64,000 nt of DNA, taken from positions 22,943,501-23,007,500 of the forward strand of contig NC_135066.1 in the NCBI RefSeq assembly GCF_051401765.1, written 5' to 3'. Position numbers and translations under genes: made by a program. Source of the DNA: Calliopsis andreniformis (taxonomy: Eukaryota; Arthropoda; Insecta; Hymenoptera; Andrenidae). Below, in pieces: positions 12,137-24,200 of the stretch; the first letter of the stretch is position 1; the number at the start of each line of letters is the position of its first letter. The notes beneath the pieces were generated by a model. That model had not been told where the DNA came from, ran no database searches, and worked only from the letters and a program-made list of their open reading frames with translations.

Positions 12137-14509
12137 TACTACATCGATTCACTGTCTTTGTACATAGGATCAGGTTCTACCGAGTTGAGAATTTTTAATG
12201 GTGGGATGGTAGTGGGGTTGGGTTATTGTAATTAAAGCGTCAAAATTCTATTGGAATTTAGGTGTTATATTACTGTACAATGGCAAAACAGGTAGCAAAG
12301 TTTAAATAGGTTTAATTGAAGGATTATTTTGTAGAGGTAATGTTTCCTATGAGATGTTGAATGTTTTGTAAGTTTGATAAATTTGGTGCTCGATTTCATG
12401 GTTTAAGTCGCTGTTCAATATTTTAAATTGAATAAGTTTTTTTATTCTTGTTATAGACAGCTAAGTCTCGTATACCTATACCTAGCATATATTTTCTATA
12501 ATATATTAAACATATAAAGAGGAAACACAGAGTTAATGCACGTATTCGACGTTTAAACAGTTGGTCAGTTTTTATTAAAATAAATTTTTAATCTTACAAG
12601 TTTAAAATCGATCCAAGTTTAATAATATTCTTTGAAGGTGTAGAATAAAAATACAGAGCCCTTTACAATTTGTCCTTTGTTTTAGCTGTTGTGAACAACT
12701 GACAAGTGACGGATAATTTTTTCAAAAGAAATTTATTTGCACTTCTCTAATTTTTAATTTCTTTTCAATTAAAAAATTTTTCGAAATTAAATATATTATC
12801 GAGTATATGAATATTTAATCTACGAGTTTTCTTTTGCTCTATTTCATTTCCTTTCTTAGACTTGCGACAAATATTTCAAATGTATTAAAGAGTCAATAGA
12901 AAGACATTAGCTTTTTCTCAGCTTAATCTGTGTGATCTGCTTGTAGCTACAGTATACTATTATAATTATCTTAATGGTAACGTGTTCTCCAATCATTAAA
13001 TGGAGTCCCTCTTCTATCCTTTGCTCCGCAATTACTATCGATAGCAGAAATTGCATGTTTGTGATTGATAATTAAAGAATTACACGAACATCCTGTGTCT
13101 AATATTAAATCTTGAAAGCAAGTTAGGAGTGTGATTTAAGGGAATATCAAAATAGAGAAAGGAATTTTTTTAATTTGTAAAGTTTCATTGGCAAATACTG
13201 TAAGATTTTTTATATTATTTGTCTCGCTATATTATTACCTAAATACTATAATAATCATTTTTTGATACCCTGGGAATATTTTTTAGGATAGTCTTGTTAC
13301 TGTGTGGCTATGTTTCGTCAAATGTAAACTTCATCGAATATCGATTTTGCAATAGCAAGCAGAACTGTGAAAACTAGCTGACGACTTCATCGTAGTTGCT
13401 GATATCTGGTTACGGTCGTGCATCAGTTAGTTGCAACAGTGACTGCTTCTATCTTAAATCGTTAGTAGCAATTTCATGCGGGAAGAGTTTTTTAACATTG
13501 ATTCTGCATCGCCAAAGGCGAGAATGCAACCTGGTTATTAGTATAAGGAAGAATATGAAACATCTCGTATTCATGGAATAGGTATCAACCTACTGTAAAT
13601 AAAAAGTAAAATTCGGTAAGACATAATATTGTGGCAACAAACAATTTTAATAAACAAGTCGAAAATATTAACTGAACAGCTTTTTATTCATTTACGTATG
13701 CCAATGGTATCAGTGTGTGTTATACTTTATAGTACAGTGTCTCACAAGTTCGGTCCTAAGTAGCCTAAAAACGAATCATTTATAAAACCTACTTATTCGG
13801 AATTACTCGAAGTGTAAGTTTTTGGTTTTACTGAAACTTTGCAAGCTTACAAGCCAAAAATATTATAGAGGTGAAAATAGCCCCGGAAGTTTAGATGGAA
13901 ATCATATTTGACCTAACATTTCGGAAACTATTAGATATAGGTAAAAAGTGTAAATTGGATGATCAATAATATAAACTGCTGAAATAAACTGCTTTTAAAA
14001 ATATATATAGTGGCTGACAGAGCTGTTTAAACGCTCGCTATTAAAAGTTTAAACAGAATAAATATACATAAGTGTTAGATTTAAATTCTGAAAGTAATAT
14101 TATATTTACTGTAAGTCAATCGGATAATATATGTATTAATTGCGATACATTCATTTTAAATATTAGGCACTAAAAGTGGATCACGAAAAGATTCCAAAGC
14201 GTAGAGATCAGGTAAGTGATTGTATTACAGAAAATGTATAGGATAAGAATACCAATTACTGTGTATTGGCCGATTACCTTGCGCCTCCACCCCCATTTCT
14301 ACATACAGCAAGTTGGAGCAGTTTTAAACTGAAAATATATGATTTTATTGAAAAGACATAAATGCTTTCAGTTTAATAATGCTATATTTTGTTATATAGT
14401 ATGCCCGGTTTAAATGTGTACACGCAATTAATTCTCTAAGTATTAAAAATACAAAAAAAGGTTTCAGACAAAAATTGTATGGCATTAAGAAGCAAATCTG
14501 GCGATGACA
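12137..14509. other. Non-coding AT-rich stretch
   Basis: No gene or complete mobile element recognised. A sequence near 13733 (ACAGTGTCTCACAAGTT) resembles a transposon end but no partner was found. The open frame at 13396-13581 has no recognisable domain. Confidence 0.3.
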
Positions 14510-15070
14510 ATGATTTAACCTTTAGATAATCTTGGAGAGCCCTGTAAAGGTTACATTTGAATGTTTAAGCGCACTCTATATTTCTCACCGCATATTTTTG
14601 TAGCTAATTTCGAAATGTTTTCAAAACACTACCGGCACGTGTATTTTGTGTAAATCATTGTTAAGTTATTAACTTTTAGAGTTGACGTACCGCCAGCATT
14701 AGCGTTACCCGATGTACACCGCGAGAACGTTACTTGGTCGGATTAACCACCTTACATTCGTTATTTTGATGTATGCACATGCCTCCACCACTTTTTACTT
14801 TCAATGGATCTTTTTTTAAGGCCACTATGATGTACAAAGTCTGACTATGCAACCTACTCGCGGTGTACATCGAATAACGCTAATGTCGGCGATACGAGAG
14901 CTTTAAAAGTTAACTTAACATTGGTTTGCACAAGATATACGTGCAGGTAGTGTTTTGAAAACATTTCAATGTCAGCTACAAGAATAGACAGTAAAAAATA
15001 TAGGGTTCCATTTAATAATTCAAGTGTAACCTTTACAGGCCTCTCCAAGGTGATCTCAAAGTTAAATCAT
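14510..15070. repeat. Second long inverted repeat (arms ~220 bp, loop ~119 bp)
   Basis: The left arm 14510-14731 and the reverse complement of the right arm 14851-15070 align end to end. Conserved blocks include CCTGTAAAGGTTACA, GAAATGTTTTCAAAACACTA and CGATGTACACCGCGAG. Identity is roughly 80% by eye. The right arm has a 64-codon open frame on the minus strand; the matching left-arm frame is broken, so coding is not supported. The geometry is very like the repeat at 11480-12136, but the sequences are unrelated. Confidence 0.85.
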
Positions 15071-18000
15071 AGTCATCATCATATTCCTCCCTTAATACTA
15101 TGTAACTTTTGTGTAAAATATTTGTTTATATCTGTTGTTATATTGTATTTATTTGATTCCAATTAACTTATTCTCTACGACACAAAAAAAATAAGAAAGA
15201 AACTTATAATTCAATTTGCAGGCGTGCACGCAACCTTTCTTTTTACCAATCTACGCACTTCTTCCTTTATCTATATGTGTTGGTTTCTAAATCTAACTCT
15301 TTCACTTTCCACATTGCGCCACTTTCATGGCGGGATGTTTGAATTATATTTTTTTCAACGGTATCTTTAATACTTAGAGAAATAATCACGCATAGACGTT
15401 TAAATCGGATATTGTATTGTATGTAAAAATATAATACAAGGCGGAGAGCAGTATCCGTTCAACACATAGTAATTGGCACTCTTACTCTACATTGATCAGT
15501 TCACTAACGAGCATGCTTCTCTACCAATAATATTAGTTCGTCTCTACAATTACCTAAGAATGAACACCAAAAAGTCGGAAACACAGATATGCGAGAGGGA
15601 ATCATAATAATAATAATAGAAATGTATACTTAAAGGCACTATAGTAAGTCGTACAGGTATATTGTTGAATTTGTTGAAGGTGTGCGTATCTACAGTACAT
15701 TAAGTTATTAAGAAATTAAAAATAACTAATTAAAATAACTAAAAATTGAAGGACTTACCACGAGGACTGTCACAAAAAAAAACAGTGGGCTATCTAATAG
15801 GCATATAGATACAAATGTATATTTCTCATTAGATCTTCATGAAGGTGTTATTACTAGATTCTTTGTGTTTTTCTGAGGAAAATGGTACCAACCATGATAT
15901 AATTCGGAATATTTTAAATAATTGTAATGAGAAACGTAGATGTATAAGTATATCAATTTCATACAATACCAATGCGACCCATTGTGAATGTTTTGACATA
16001 ACATAATTGTGGGCCAACTCTTCACGCTAACTCGATTACTTTTACTCTTCAATATTAGTGATTTTAAAATTATTAAAATATATTGTAGTGCACGTGTAAT
16101 AAGTAAGTTTTTTAATTTGGAAATCATTTAAAGAATACTAATCTTTAAAACTTTCCACCTTTCATTAATCTTTATGTACAGTGCATTCATAAATGAATTA
16201 TCTTCAAAACTATTAGAAAACGGACTTCGGCCGTTTTTTTAATCACGCAGATTTCTCAGATTAATCTTAGATTTTTGATAATAAATTTTTCGTGATCTTC
16301 ATAACATAAATATAATAAAAATATAGTGACTCACAAATTGATCAAATACTAGACTAAAACGTTGTACATATTTTAATTACTACATATCAGTTCCTGAAAA
16401 GCAGTCGCACAGTAACCTTTATCCTGGAGTCATTTTAAATAGGTAAAAAAAGGTTAAAGATGGTGTTCATCCAGTAAATTGTAAACATTGGCACGGTTTC
16501 AACGTTTTTAAAAAGTACAATTGTTTACAGAAACTTTTCCATATGCTTCTTACAATCAGTGTCGAAACGTCTTCTTGGAAACTTAACTTAGAGATGTGAA
16601 AGTAGAAGATTTACCATTTAAAGTGACTCTAGGAAGATTAATGTACGAATTCATTTGAAAAAGTAATTAATTTAAAAATGGATAATGGTTCGACTTAGTA
16701 TTTGATAAATTTGAAAGAAAAATGATTAAACTTATTTAATTGATGGGCATTCAAAAATTGTAGTCTAGACAGACTACAGATTGAGATACGCACCCGATTT
16801 AGATCCGATGCAATCAAGCGACTTCTTCCCTTATTTTTCCAGTAGAAAATAACAAAGACCGATGTACAATTATGCGGTGAAAGACACTCGCCTGTATCGC
16901 GTTTCAGAGAAAAGCGGACAGAGACGGACTGGGACAGGCGGATATGTGCGAATCGACCTTAAGGTGGTGTAAACAAAAAGTCTTACTATCTGGACGTTAA
17001 AGATGTCAAATGTCCTAGTAAATGAACATACTATTTTACGATATTTATTTTTGATTAATATTGCTTTCTTATTAGAATTTAAGCTTCAGTTAACTAAAAT
17101 TATCATTAGTATCCAGGTACCCGGACATGATCGGTTACTGAGACATTTACCTTACTAGTACAAAGCAAGGTAAGAATAATTACTGCCGTTCGCAATTAAT
17201 TTTTTATATTTTTTAACGTTTTGCAAATAACAATTTATAACTTGTCCAAAAATCTTGATATCTCTCAAGTTGCAGTACTTATAATATTACCTACTTTCAG
17301 AATTTAAGTTGAGCATGTACCTGCATATATATCTATTCTTTAAAGTTTAATAATGAGCATTTAAATACTTTCGTGAAACACTGTATTAATTTAAAAAATA
17401 ATACATTTTGGAATTTTAAGTTTATACTGGGAAAGAAGTAAGTGCAATTAAGGTTTACCCGTGTTTCACGTGTAATTGTGCATTAAAAAAATTGTTTAAA
17501 AATAGTTAATATACCAAATTTGCCACAGCTAAGGATAACCAGCGAGGTAAAGATCCGTCATGAAATGTGCAAATGGTTCAAGTTGAAAATTATCCCTAAA
17601 TCAATTAATATAGTAGATATTAATATTTTCTGTAATGTTCTACTTTAACATTTATTATTATAAATAGTAAGTACTAAATAATTAAGGACTAAAGTATGAA
17701 AAATTGTAGTCCCTATAGCTACATGTTTAAATGCAAAAGGTTTCGAAGCTGACACGACTGAAGCTTTCAAAATTCAAGCTTCGAATCTTATTTGAACAAC
17801 ACTAGGAACAATCTGGCGCGAGTTACAGGACGAATTAAAAAGTAAAAGTCGATGTGAGAGATTACGTTTTATAACTAGTCCAGAGGCGGCAGGAGATATA
17901 ACCCATGTCTTGCAACTTGCTGTGTTCGCTATCTCCGAGTGTTTTACATAGGTTGTATTTCCGAGGGTTTATTTTTTTTCCTGCCTCCCTTGGCAACCCT

Positions 18001-19039
18001 GTTCTCTGCGCGAATACCGTGTGTACGCATTGCCGCGTGTCCGCAACGGTGCCGTTCTTTGTTTTAATGAACGTAGTTTACGCCGGTTTAAATTCTGTCC
18101 CGAGTCTTTTTAAATATCCTGCGTCCACTCGCCGGGCATAATTCAAATGGCACTTTACCTCCCTGTTGATTAACGAAATAGAAATTGCGTTGCTACGCTG
18201 AATTCCCACTTGATCGAATTTTTATTCAGCAACAGAGCCATTTGGGCAAACAAAGAATTTTCTGGCCAAAGTTTTGTACAAAAATACGGTTTCTGATTTT
18301 GATTTAGCGAGGGACAGTGGCTCGTTTCTGTTTTTGGCTGCTATTTAATGGGGAGTTGACATTTTTGCAGGTTTGTATGGGCATGAAAATTTCGACAAGT
18401 AAGCCTGCCGATTTCAAAAGAACTTTTAGCATTTTATAAAATGCAAATGTTGAGCCAATTTGCGTAGAAGATCATGGATTAAATGGGTATAGAATAAAGA
18501 GTTGTCTTTTTTATAGATATTGCAAAATTACTAGTGTATCTACAACAACTGGTTAGAGGATATCTACGTATGTGGAAAAGAGAGGTACATTAGAGTTTTT
18601 AGTATAGAAGACAACCTTGTCTATTCGTAATATCACGACATTTAGAGCTAAAAAACCCTTTTAGATAGCTAACTCTATTATCTTAGGTAGTCTAATATTT
18701 TTTGGAGAAAATGTAACAATATGCTTGCACGCGGTGGCAACATAAGGGGTTGAGAGCGAACTTGTGATTGACACTCACACACGCTCGTTACCCATGTGGT
18801 TTCGCAATAGATATTCTACTGTACTCTTATTGTTATCATACCCATGTGTAACGCCGAATAACAGAAATTATCAATAATAAAAGTTCAGTTAATTCAGATT
18901 CTACTTTATTTATTTTCTGTTCACGACGTATGATATCGATATAAGAAATTTTAACAGCTAATTCTATTTGATTAAAGAAGATTGAATTGCGTTTAAGGTT
19001 TCATTTCAAAACTATTAATAACTGAGAATACACGTTAAA
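15071..19039. other. Non-coding AT-rich stretch with island near 18 kb
   Basis: No gene recognised. About 17880-18220 is a GC/CpG-richer island whose short open frame (17905-18141) shows no known domain. A short ATA/ATT microsatellite lies near 15605. Elsewhere the sequence is AT-rich and featureless to my reading. Confidence 0.3.
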
Positions 19040-19150
19040 ATGCTTTTGACTTGGGGACTTATTCTACCAGCGTTGTTGATTGTGAGCCTGACCTGGCAAC
19101 AGAGCGACAGTGGAAGAAGTTCCCAAGTCAGATATGTATCACGCATACAG
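19040..19150 (+). CDS. Possible first exon encoding a signal peptide
   Basis: An ATG at 19040 in the good context GTTAAAATG opens a frame whose first ~20 residues (MLLTWGLILPALLIVSLTWQ) look like a cleavable signal peptide: a short n-region, a long hydrophobic core, then a polar stretch (QSDSGRSSQ). At 19150 the sequence reads CAG followed by GTGTCA, an acceptable 5' splice donor in phase 0, giving a 37-codon exon. Past this point the frame stays open to 19399 but its composition looks non-coding. No downstream exon was found in the window. The frame could also be open by chance. The protein is not recognised. Confidence 0.28.
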
Positions 19151-19949
19151 GTGTCAGATAGATTTTTAATAATTAATAACTCGGGAACACAACTCCTGGC
19201 CTCAAACACAATTTCGTTGTTCTTCATTTCCCCTTTATTCTCTACATACATTCAGTCTTTAAAATTTTTGAAATTTATGCACGGCGCCCCAGAACTGGTG
19301 GTACTGTTTCTACATAAAGACATAAGTCCAAAATATAAGATAAAATGTCTTGAGAAATCAAAATTGACTATGAATTTTAGTCAAAGACGAGAGTACTAAA
19401 GCATTGTTTTCAGGATTTGAGGAGTAAATGGATAGAGAGGAATCACTAGTTTGTAGATAATCAGACCACAAACGTTTTCCTAACACAGTGTACCCTTGAA
19501 GCACCCAGAACTACTTCTACTCACTTGTACCTAATTATAATTCAAATTCAATTTCTCGAAAAGGAAGCACGATATTAACAAATTTTAGTATATTTTTGCC
19601 TTTTTTTTCATGTAGAATCATTGACTTTCTGCTTGTACCTTGTATAATGTGTCCCAAAATTGTTGGTACAAACGAAAAGCTAATGATTCAACGTGAAAAA
19701 ATAAGCCGTGACCGTACCATGAAGGTACCGTGTAGTGACTATGCTATGACCCTGTTGCGAGCCTGATTTCACTGACAACCAGACCTTTCCACACCGTATT
19801 CTTCAGTATTTTCGGGTTAGTAGAATCCGAAAAAATAATCAAAATTGTATCATGTTTGGTATTGTTACAAGATGGGACGTGAGCAACGCGAGAGGCCGGT
19901 GAGGATAGATATATTTCCAAAGAATATAGTGGTTGAAGTGTTAGTTGGT
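19151..19949. other. Non-coding stretch
   Basis: AT-rich sequence with no recognisable gene or repeat. If the putative exon at 19040-19150 is real, this would be the start of its first intron. Confidence 0.25.
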
Positions 19950-20455
19950 GCAACGTACGAAACTGATGTGAGATCAATGAGCCGTTGGGATTATTGTAGA
20001 CGAGGACGAACCTCATGTAAATTCAGGGAGTCTCTGAGGATAGATGTACTTGCGGACGCAACTGATCTGTGATCAGTGAGCCGCAGTAGTGTGAGTTTCG
20101 TGAACGCATCTGATGCGTAATTAAGGAATCATTAGGAACAGTTTCACAGACGAACTCAAAATAAATTGAGATGCTGTTAAAGAGATTGGCAAATTCAAAT
20201 ACACGAACCTGATACAAAATTAGGGTGCTGTAAGAAGGTTGGATAATGTACAGTCGAATCTGGTGTTACAAGTAGCTGTAGGATGCAGACGAATCTGATG
20301 TAAAATGAGATAGCTGCTAGATAGGTTAACTTTCGTGAACGAATTTAAATAAATTGAAGAGACACTTGGTTGGATACAGTTTTCTTTAGAAGTAAAAGCA
20401 TGTAGGCGAATCTGATGTGGAATCAGAGAGCCGCAGGAAATGTTAGTAAGCATCG
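19950..20455. repeat. Decayed tandem array, ~10 units of ~50 bp
   Basis: Variants of the unit CGAATCTGATGTRAAATCAG followed by AGCCGCAGG recur with starts near 19958, 20007, 20057, 20105, 20151, 20204, 20255, 20290, 20340 and 20407, so the period is mostly 46-53 bp with one short and one long unit. Units are strongly diverged. On the minus strand several units translate to variants of GSLI(S/T/P)HQ(I/F/M)R, but stops and frame changes between units argue against a functional repeat protein. It is best read as an old minisatellite. Confidence 0.65.
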
Positions 20456-20832
20456 TAACTTGTTAATTATTAATTGATACAACTCGACCGGCTAAACTGT
20501 ATCGTAGGGGATCTGTCAACTCCGAACAGAATCGTTTAAAGTAATCGTAGGTTCGAAAACAATCTAGTCAAATTTCAATGAATATTTTAATATATTCTAA
20601 TATGAGTCTTTATGTAAAAGTGTATAGTGCAGTGCTGTTGCGTAAAGTGTATAATTCTAATGTTCGCCGTTAGCATACTGGTGATGCGGAGACTTATAAA
20701 GTGATTGTAGAAATTACCAAATAGAATTTATGCCGACTCACGGACTCTATGAGGTTAAACTGTAGATTCGAAAGAGAACTTTAGCCCGACCTAACTGAAT
20801 AGCAACCAACTCTGATGAACTTGACTGTCAAC
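20456..20832. other. Host flank left of the Copia insertion
   Basis: Non-coding AT-rich sequence between the decayed array and the Copia target site. No gene recognised. Confidence 0.3.
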
Positions 20833-20837
20833 GTGAC
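20833..20837. repeat. Target site duplication, left copy (GTGAC)
   Basis: The five bases just before the left LTR are GTGAC. The same five follow the right LTR at 25471-25475. A 5-bp duplication is the norm for Copia integrases. Confidence 0.95.
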
Positions 20838-21052
20838 TGATAGAGATTTGTCCCACATTTGAAATACGCGCGGTACTAGAGACGCACGAGGCGTGTGCAA
20901 GTGTAGCGCCAGTGGTGTCTGTCGGTCGTAATTTGTTTTCTGTCTGTTAGATTCGATTGCGTAGTTCTGAACGATACAGCGTGTATTAACATACGATGTA
21001 AAGTCGAAGTGAATAAATATATTTTGTTTATTGATCCACAAAATCACCATCA
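20838..21052 (+). repeat. Copia left LTR (215 bp)
   Basis: Begins TGATAGAGATTTG and ends CACCATCA, the TG...CA termini of LTRs. It carries an AT-rich segment with AATAAA at 21012-21017, a plausible poly(A) signal near the R region. It serves as promoter and 5' end of the genomic RNA. Short compared with many LTRs but within the range of Copia elements. Confidence 0.96.
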
Positions 21053-21053
21053 A

Positions 21054-21067
21054 GGTTATGGGCCCAG
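21054..21067 (+). other. Copia primer binding site (half initiator tRNA-Met)
   Basis: Two bases after the LTR lies GGTTATGGGCCCAG. It is complementary to the anticodon stem-loop of initiator tRNA-Met (CTGGGCCCATAACC), not to the tRNA 3' end. This is the unusual arrangement known from Drosophila copia, where a cleaved 5' half of the tRNA primes minus-strand synthesis. Confidence 0.9.
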
Positions 21068-21207
21068 GCAATGATTCCACTGCGCAAAAATCAGGGCAAG
21101 TGAGTACGAAGTAAAGAAAGATTACCCACGTGAAAAGGGCTATATAAGTAAGGTTATGTTCGTACAACCACGTGCTTGATAGACGAACGAGTGAAAGTAA
21201 AAACGCA

Positions 21208-24200
21208 ATGGCTAATTCGAGTCAGATCGTGGATCGAATTGATAAATTAAACGGAAACAATTATCGTTCGTGGAAATACAACACAAAAATGGCTTTAGTT
21301 CAACGCGAATTGTGGCAACACGTAACCGGCGAAGCTGGTCAGCCGCCGGCAGACAATGCAGAGGCGAGAGAAAGATTTAACCGAAAAGAAGAGAAAGCTT
21401 TGGCCACGATAGCACTTAGCATCGAACCAGAACACCAGATTCATATTATGGACTGCGAAAAGCCATCTGAGGCTTGGCAAACTTTGGCGAAAGTCTTTGA
21501 GCCAAAATCCCGGCCAAGAATACTACAGCTTAAGAAACAAATGGTCTCAATAAAACTTGAGACAGATGAAACCATGACGTCATATCTATCAAGAATGAAA
21601 ATATGCAGCGACAGCCTGAAGGAGGCTGGTTACGACATAAGTGATGACGATTTGGCATATTCGATGCTGTGCGGTTTGCCAGACAGTTATGAGGGAATTG
21701 TGATGGCATTGGCAAACCTTGATGACGAGAAATTCAAGTCATCAGAAGTAAAAGGAATGCTACTTAGCGAGTACGAGAGGAGGGCAGCGAAGGAGTCTAC
21801 GTATACAGAAAAACGGAAGGAAGCATACCACCAGGTTAAGGGAACGTCGCATAAGCAGATTGAACAGAAGAAGGACGAAAGGAAGTGCTTCGCCTGCGGA
21901 AAACAAGGACACATTGCTACCAACTGTAGGTTAAAAGATAAAAATAAAAGGGCGAATTGGAAAAGTGGTACGTCGAGTCAATGTAAGTACAAAGATGCGT
22001 TCTTGCTAGAATTAAATAATGTACAGCTTGATAATTCATGGTTAGTAGACAGTGGTGCGACACATCACATATGCAAAAACAAAAGCTGGTTTAGTAATTA
22101 TAAACCTATAGTAGATGAAACCATTTACTCAGCGGATAGCAGTGCGCAAAATAGTTTAAAGGCAGTAGGTATTGGCGACATTGACATAGAAACCTACGTA
22201 GGCAATAAGACGTTCAGTATTACATTGTATAATGTGTATTATGTTCCTAATGTGAGAAGAAATTTGTTATCTGCGTCACAAATAGAGAGTAGGCAGAAAA
22301 GACTGATTATAGATAATCATAAGTTACAAATATTAAATAAAAGGACTAATATGATAGTGGGGGAGGCCATTTGCAAGAATGGGTTATACATAGTTAGAGC
22401 TAAGGTCATTAGAAATAGTTCAAATCCAGCTGAGACACATATTACTTGCAATAACAAATTGAATGATAGTGATAAATGGCATAGAAGGTTCTGTCATGTG
22501 AACGTGGGAAATATTAATGAGCTATCTAGTAAGGATTTAGTTAGAGGACTAGAAAAGGTAAGAATCAAGGATGTCCATTGTGATGGTTGTAGTGTAGGAA
22601 AATCTACAAAAGCACCTTGTAGAAACATAGGGATTAGACAGACGAAGAATGTATTAGAACTAATCCACTCAGACTTATGTGGACCTTTACCTGTAAAGTC
22701 AATAGGGGGCTCGAGGTACTTTCTCACAATCACGGATGATTACTCAAGAAAAATAACAGTCTATTGTTTAAAAACTAAAGATGAAGTAATGAGCTACATA
22801 CAAAGATATATTGTTAGAGTAGAGAGAGAGACAGATAGAAAGGTAAAAAGAATAAGAACAGATAATGGTCTAGAATTCTGTAATAAAGATATGACTACAT
22901 TTCTTGACAGTTTGGGAATAAAGCATGAGCGCTCGAACGCGTATACTCCACAGATGAATGGGGTAGCAGAACGAGTCAATAGGACGTTGCTTGATCTTGT
23001 GCGTGCAATGCTGAAAACAGCAAAATTACCTGATAAGTTCTGGGCGGAAGCTTTATTAACCGCATGCTATATTAAAAATAGAACAATACATGCAGCAATT
23101 GGCAATAATGTTCCAGAAGGCATATGGACTGGAAATAAACCAAGCGTAAAGCACATAAGGATTTTTGGATGTTTAGCGTATGTGCACCTTCCAAAGCATG
23201 GCAAACTCAACTCGAGGGCAAAAGAGTGCATATTTGTAGGCTATTCGAATCAGACTAGAGGATATAGATTATGGGATTCATCAAAAGATGATATTATACA
23301 TTCAAAACATGTAGAGTTTGTGGAGGAGATATGTGGATTCGATTATATTTACAGGAAGAACACATATGAGACAGTAATTGACGGGGAAACTATAGTTGAT
23401 ACAAGGAATGAAGCAGAGTTAGAAAAGGTAGAAGAAGATACAGAACCAGGTGAAGACAAAAATACGAGTAACTCGTTAACGAACGAAACTCAGGAAGTGG
23501 AATATAACAATGAAAAGACTGATGTTGATTACGATGCTAGTTTCCAAGAAGTACCCTATAAGGAAACACCTATTCGCACTGGGCGACGGGGAAAGGTAGT
23601 GAGAAATCCTTGGGGCTGTAAAGGTAAGCCTAAGAACGTAGAGATCAACCTAGCTGAGGTAATAGAACCATTAACGTTTGAACATGCGATGTCTTTACCT
23701 CAATGCGAGGAGTGGAAAGTAGCCATGGATGAGGAACTTCAAAGTTTAGAGAATAGGGATACTTGGGAAATTGTTGATAAAGTCGAACACATGCAATGTA
23801 TTGGAAGCAAATGGGTTTATAAAGTTAAGACAGACCCGGCAGGAAACATCATTAGATATAAAGCGAGGTTAGTAGCACAGGGCTTCGGTCAGAAAAAGAA
23901 CGTAGACTATTTTGAATCTTATGCCCCAGTCGCAAGTATTTCAACAATTAGATTGTTGCTAGCAATGTCCATGTGTCAAGGTTGGAAAGTACACCATTTA
24001 GATGTTAAGTGCGCATACCTATACGGAGAGTTAACCGAAGAGATTTACATGAGATTGCCGCCAGGATATAATGGTTTAGATACCAAAGTGGCGAAATTGA
24101 AGAAACCAATTTATGGATTGAAACAATCGGGTCGGAATTGGAACAATGCAATCGATATGTTTCTAGTCGAAAATGGTTTCCAAAGATTAGTAAGTAATAA

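Noticed and set aside
19950..20455. CRISPR-like array
   Set aside because: Units are tandem and diverged without conserved direct repeats plus unique spacers, and the genome is eukaryotic.
20781..21167. 128-codon minus-strand frame
   Set aside because: It lies on the antisense of the Copia LTR, and the same peptide reappears in the right LTR at 25256-25470. It is a shadow of the repeat.
21172..21207. Upstream GTG as start of Copia gag-pol
   Set aside because: Eukaryotic initiation at GTG is rare, and an ATG with good context follows at 21208, starting a normal Gag N-terminus.
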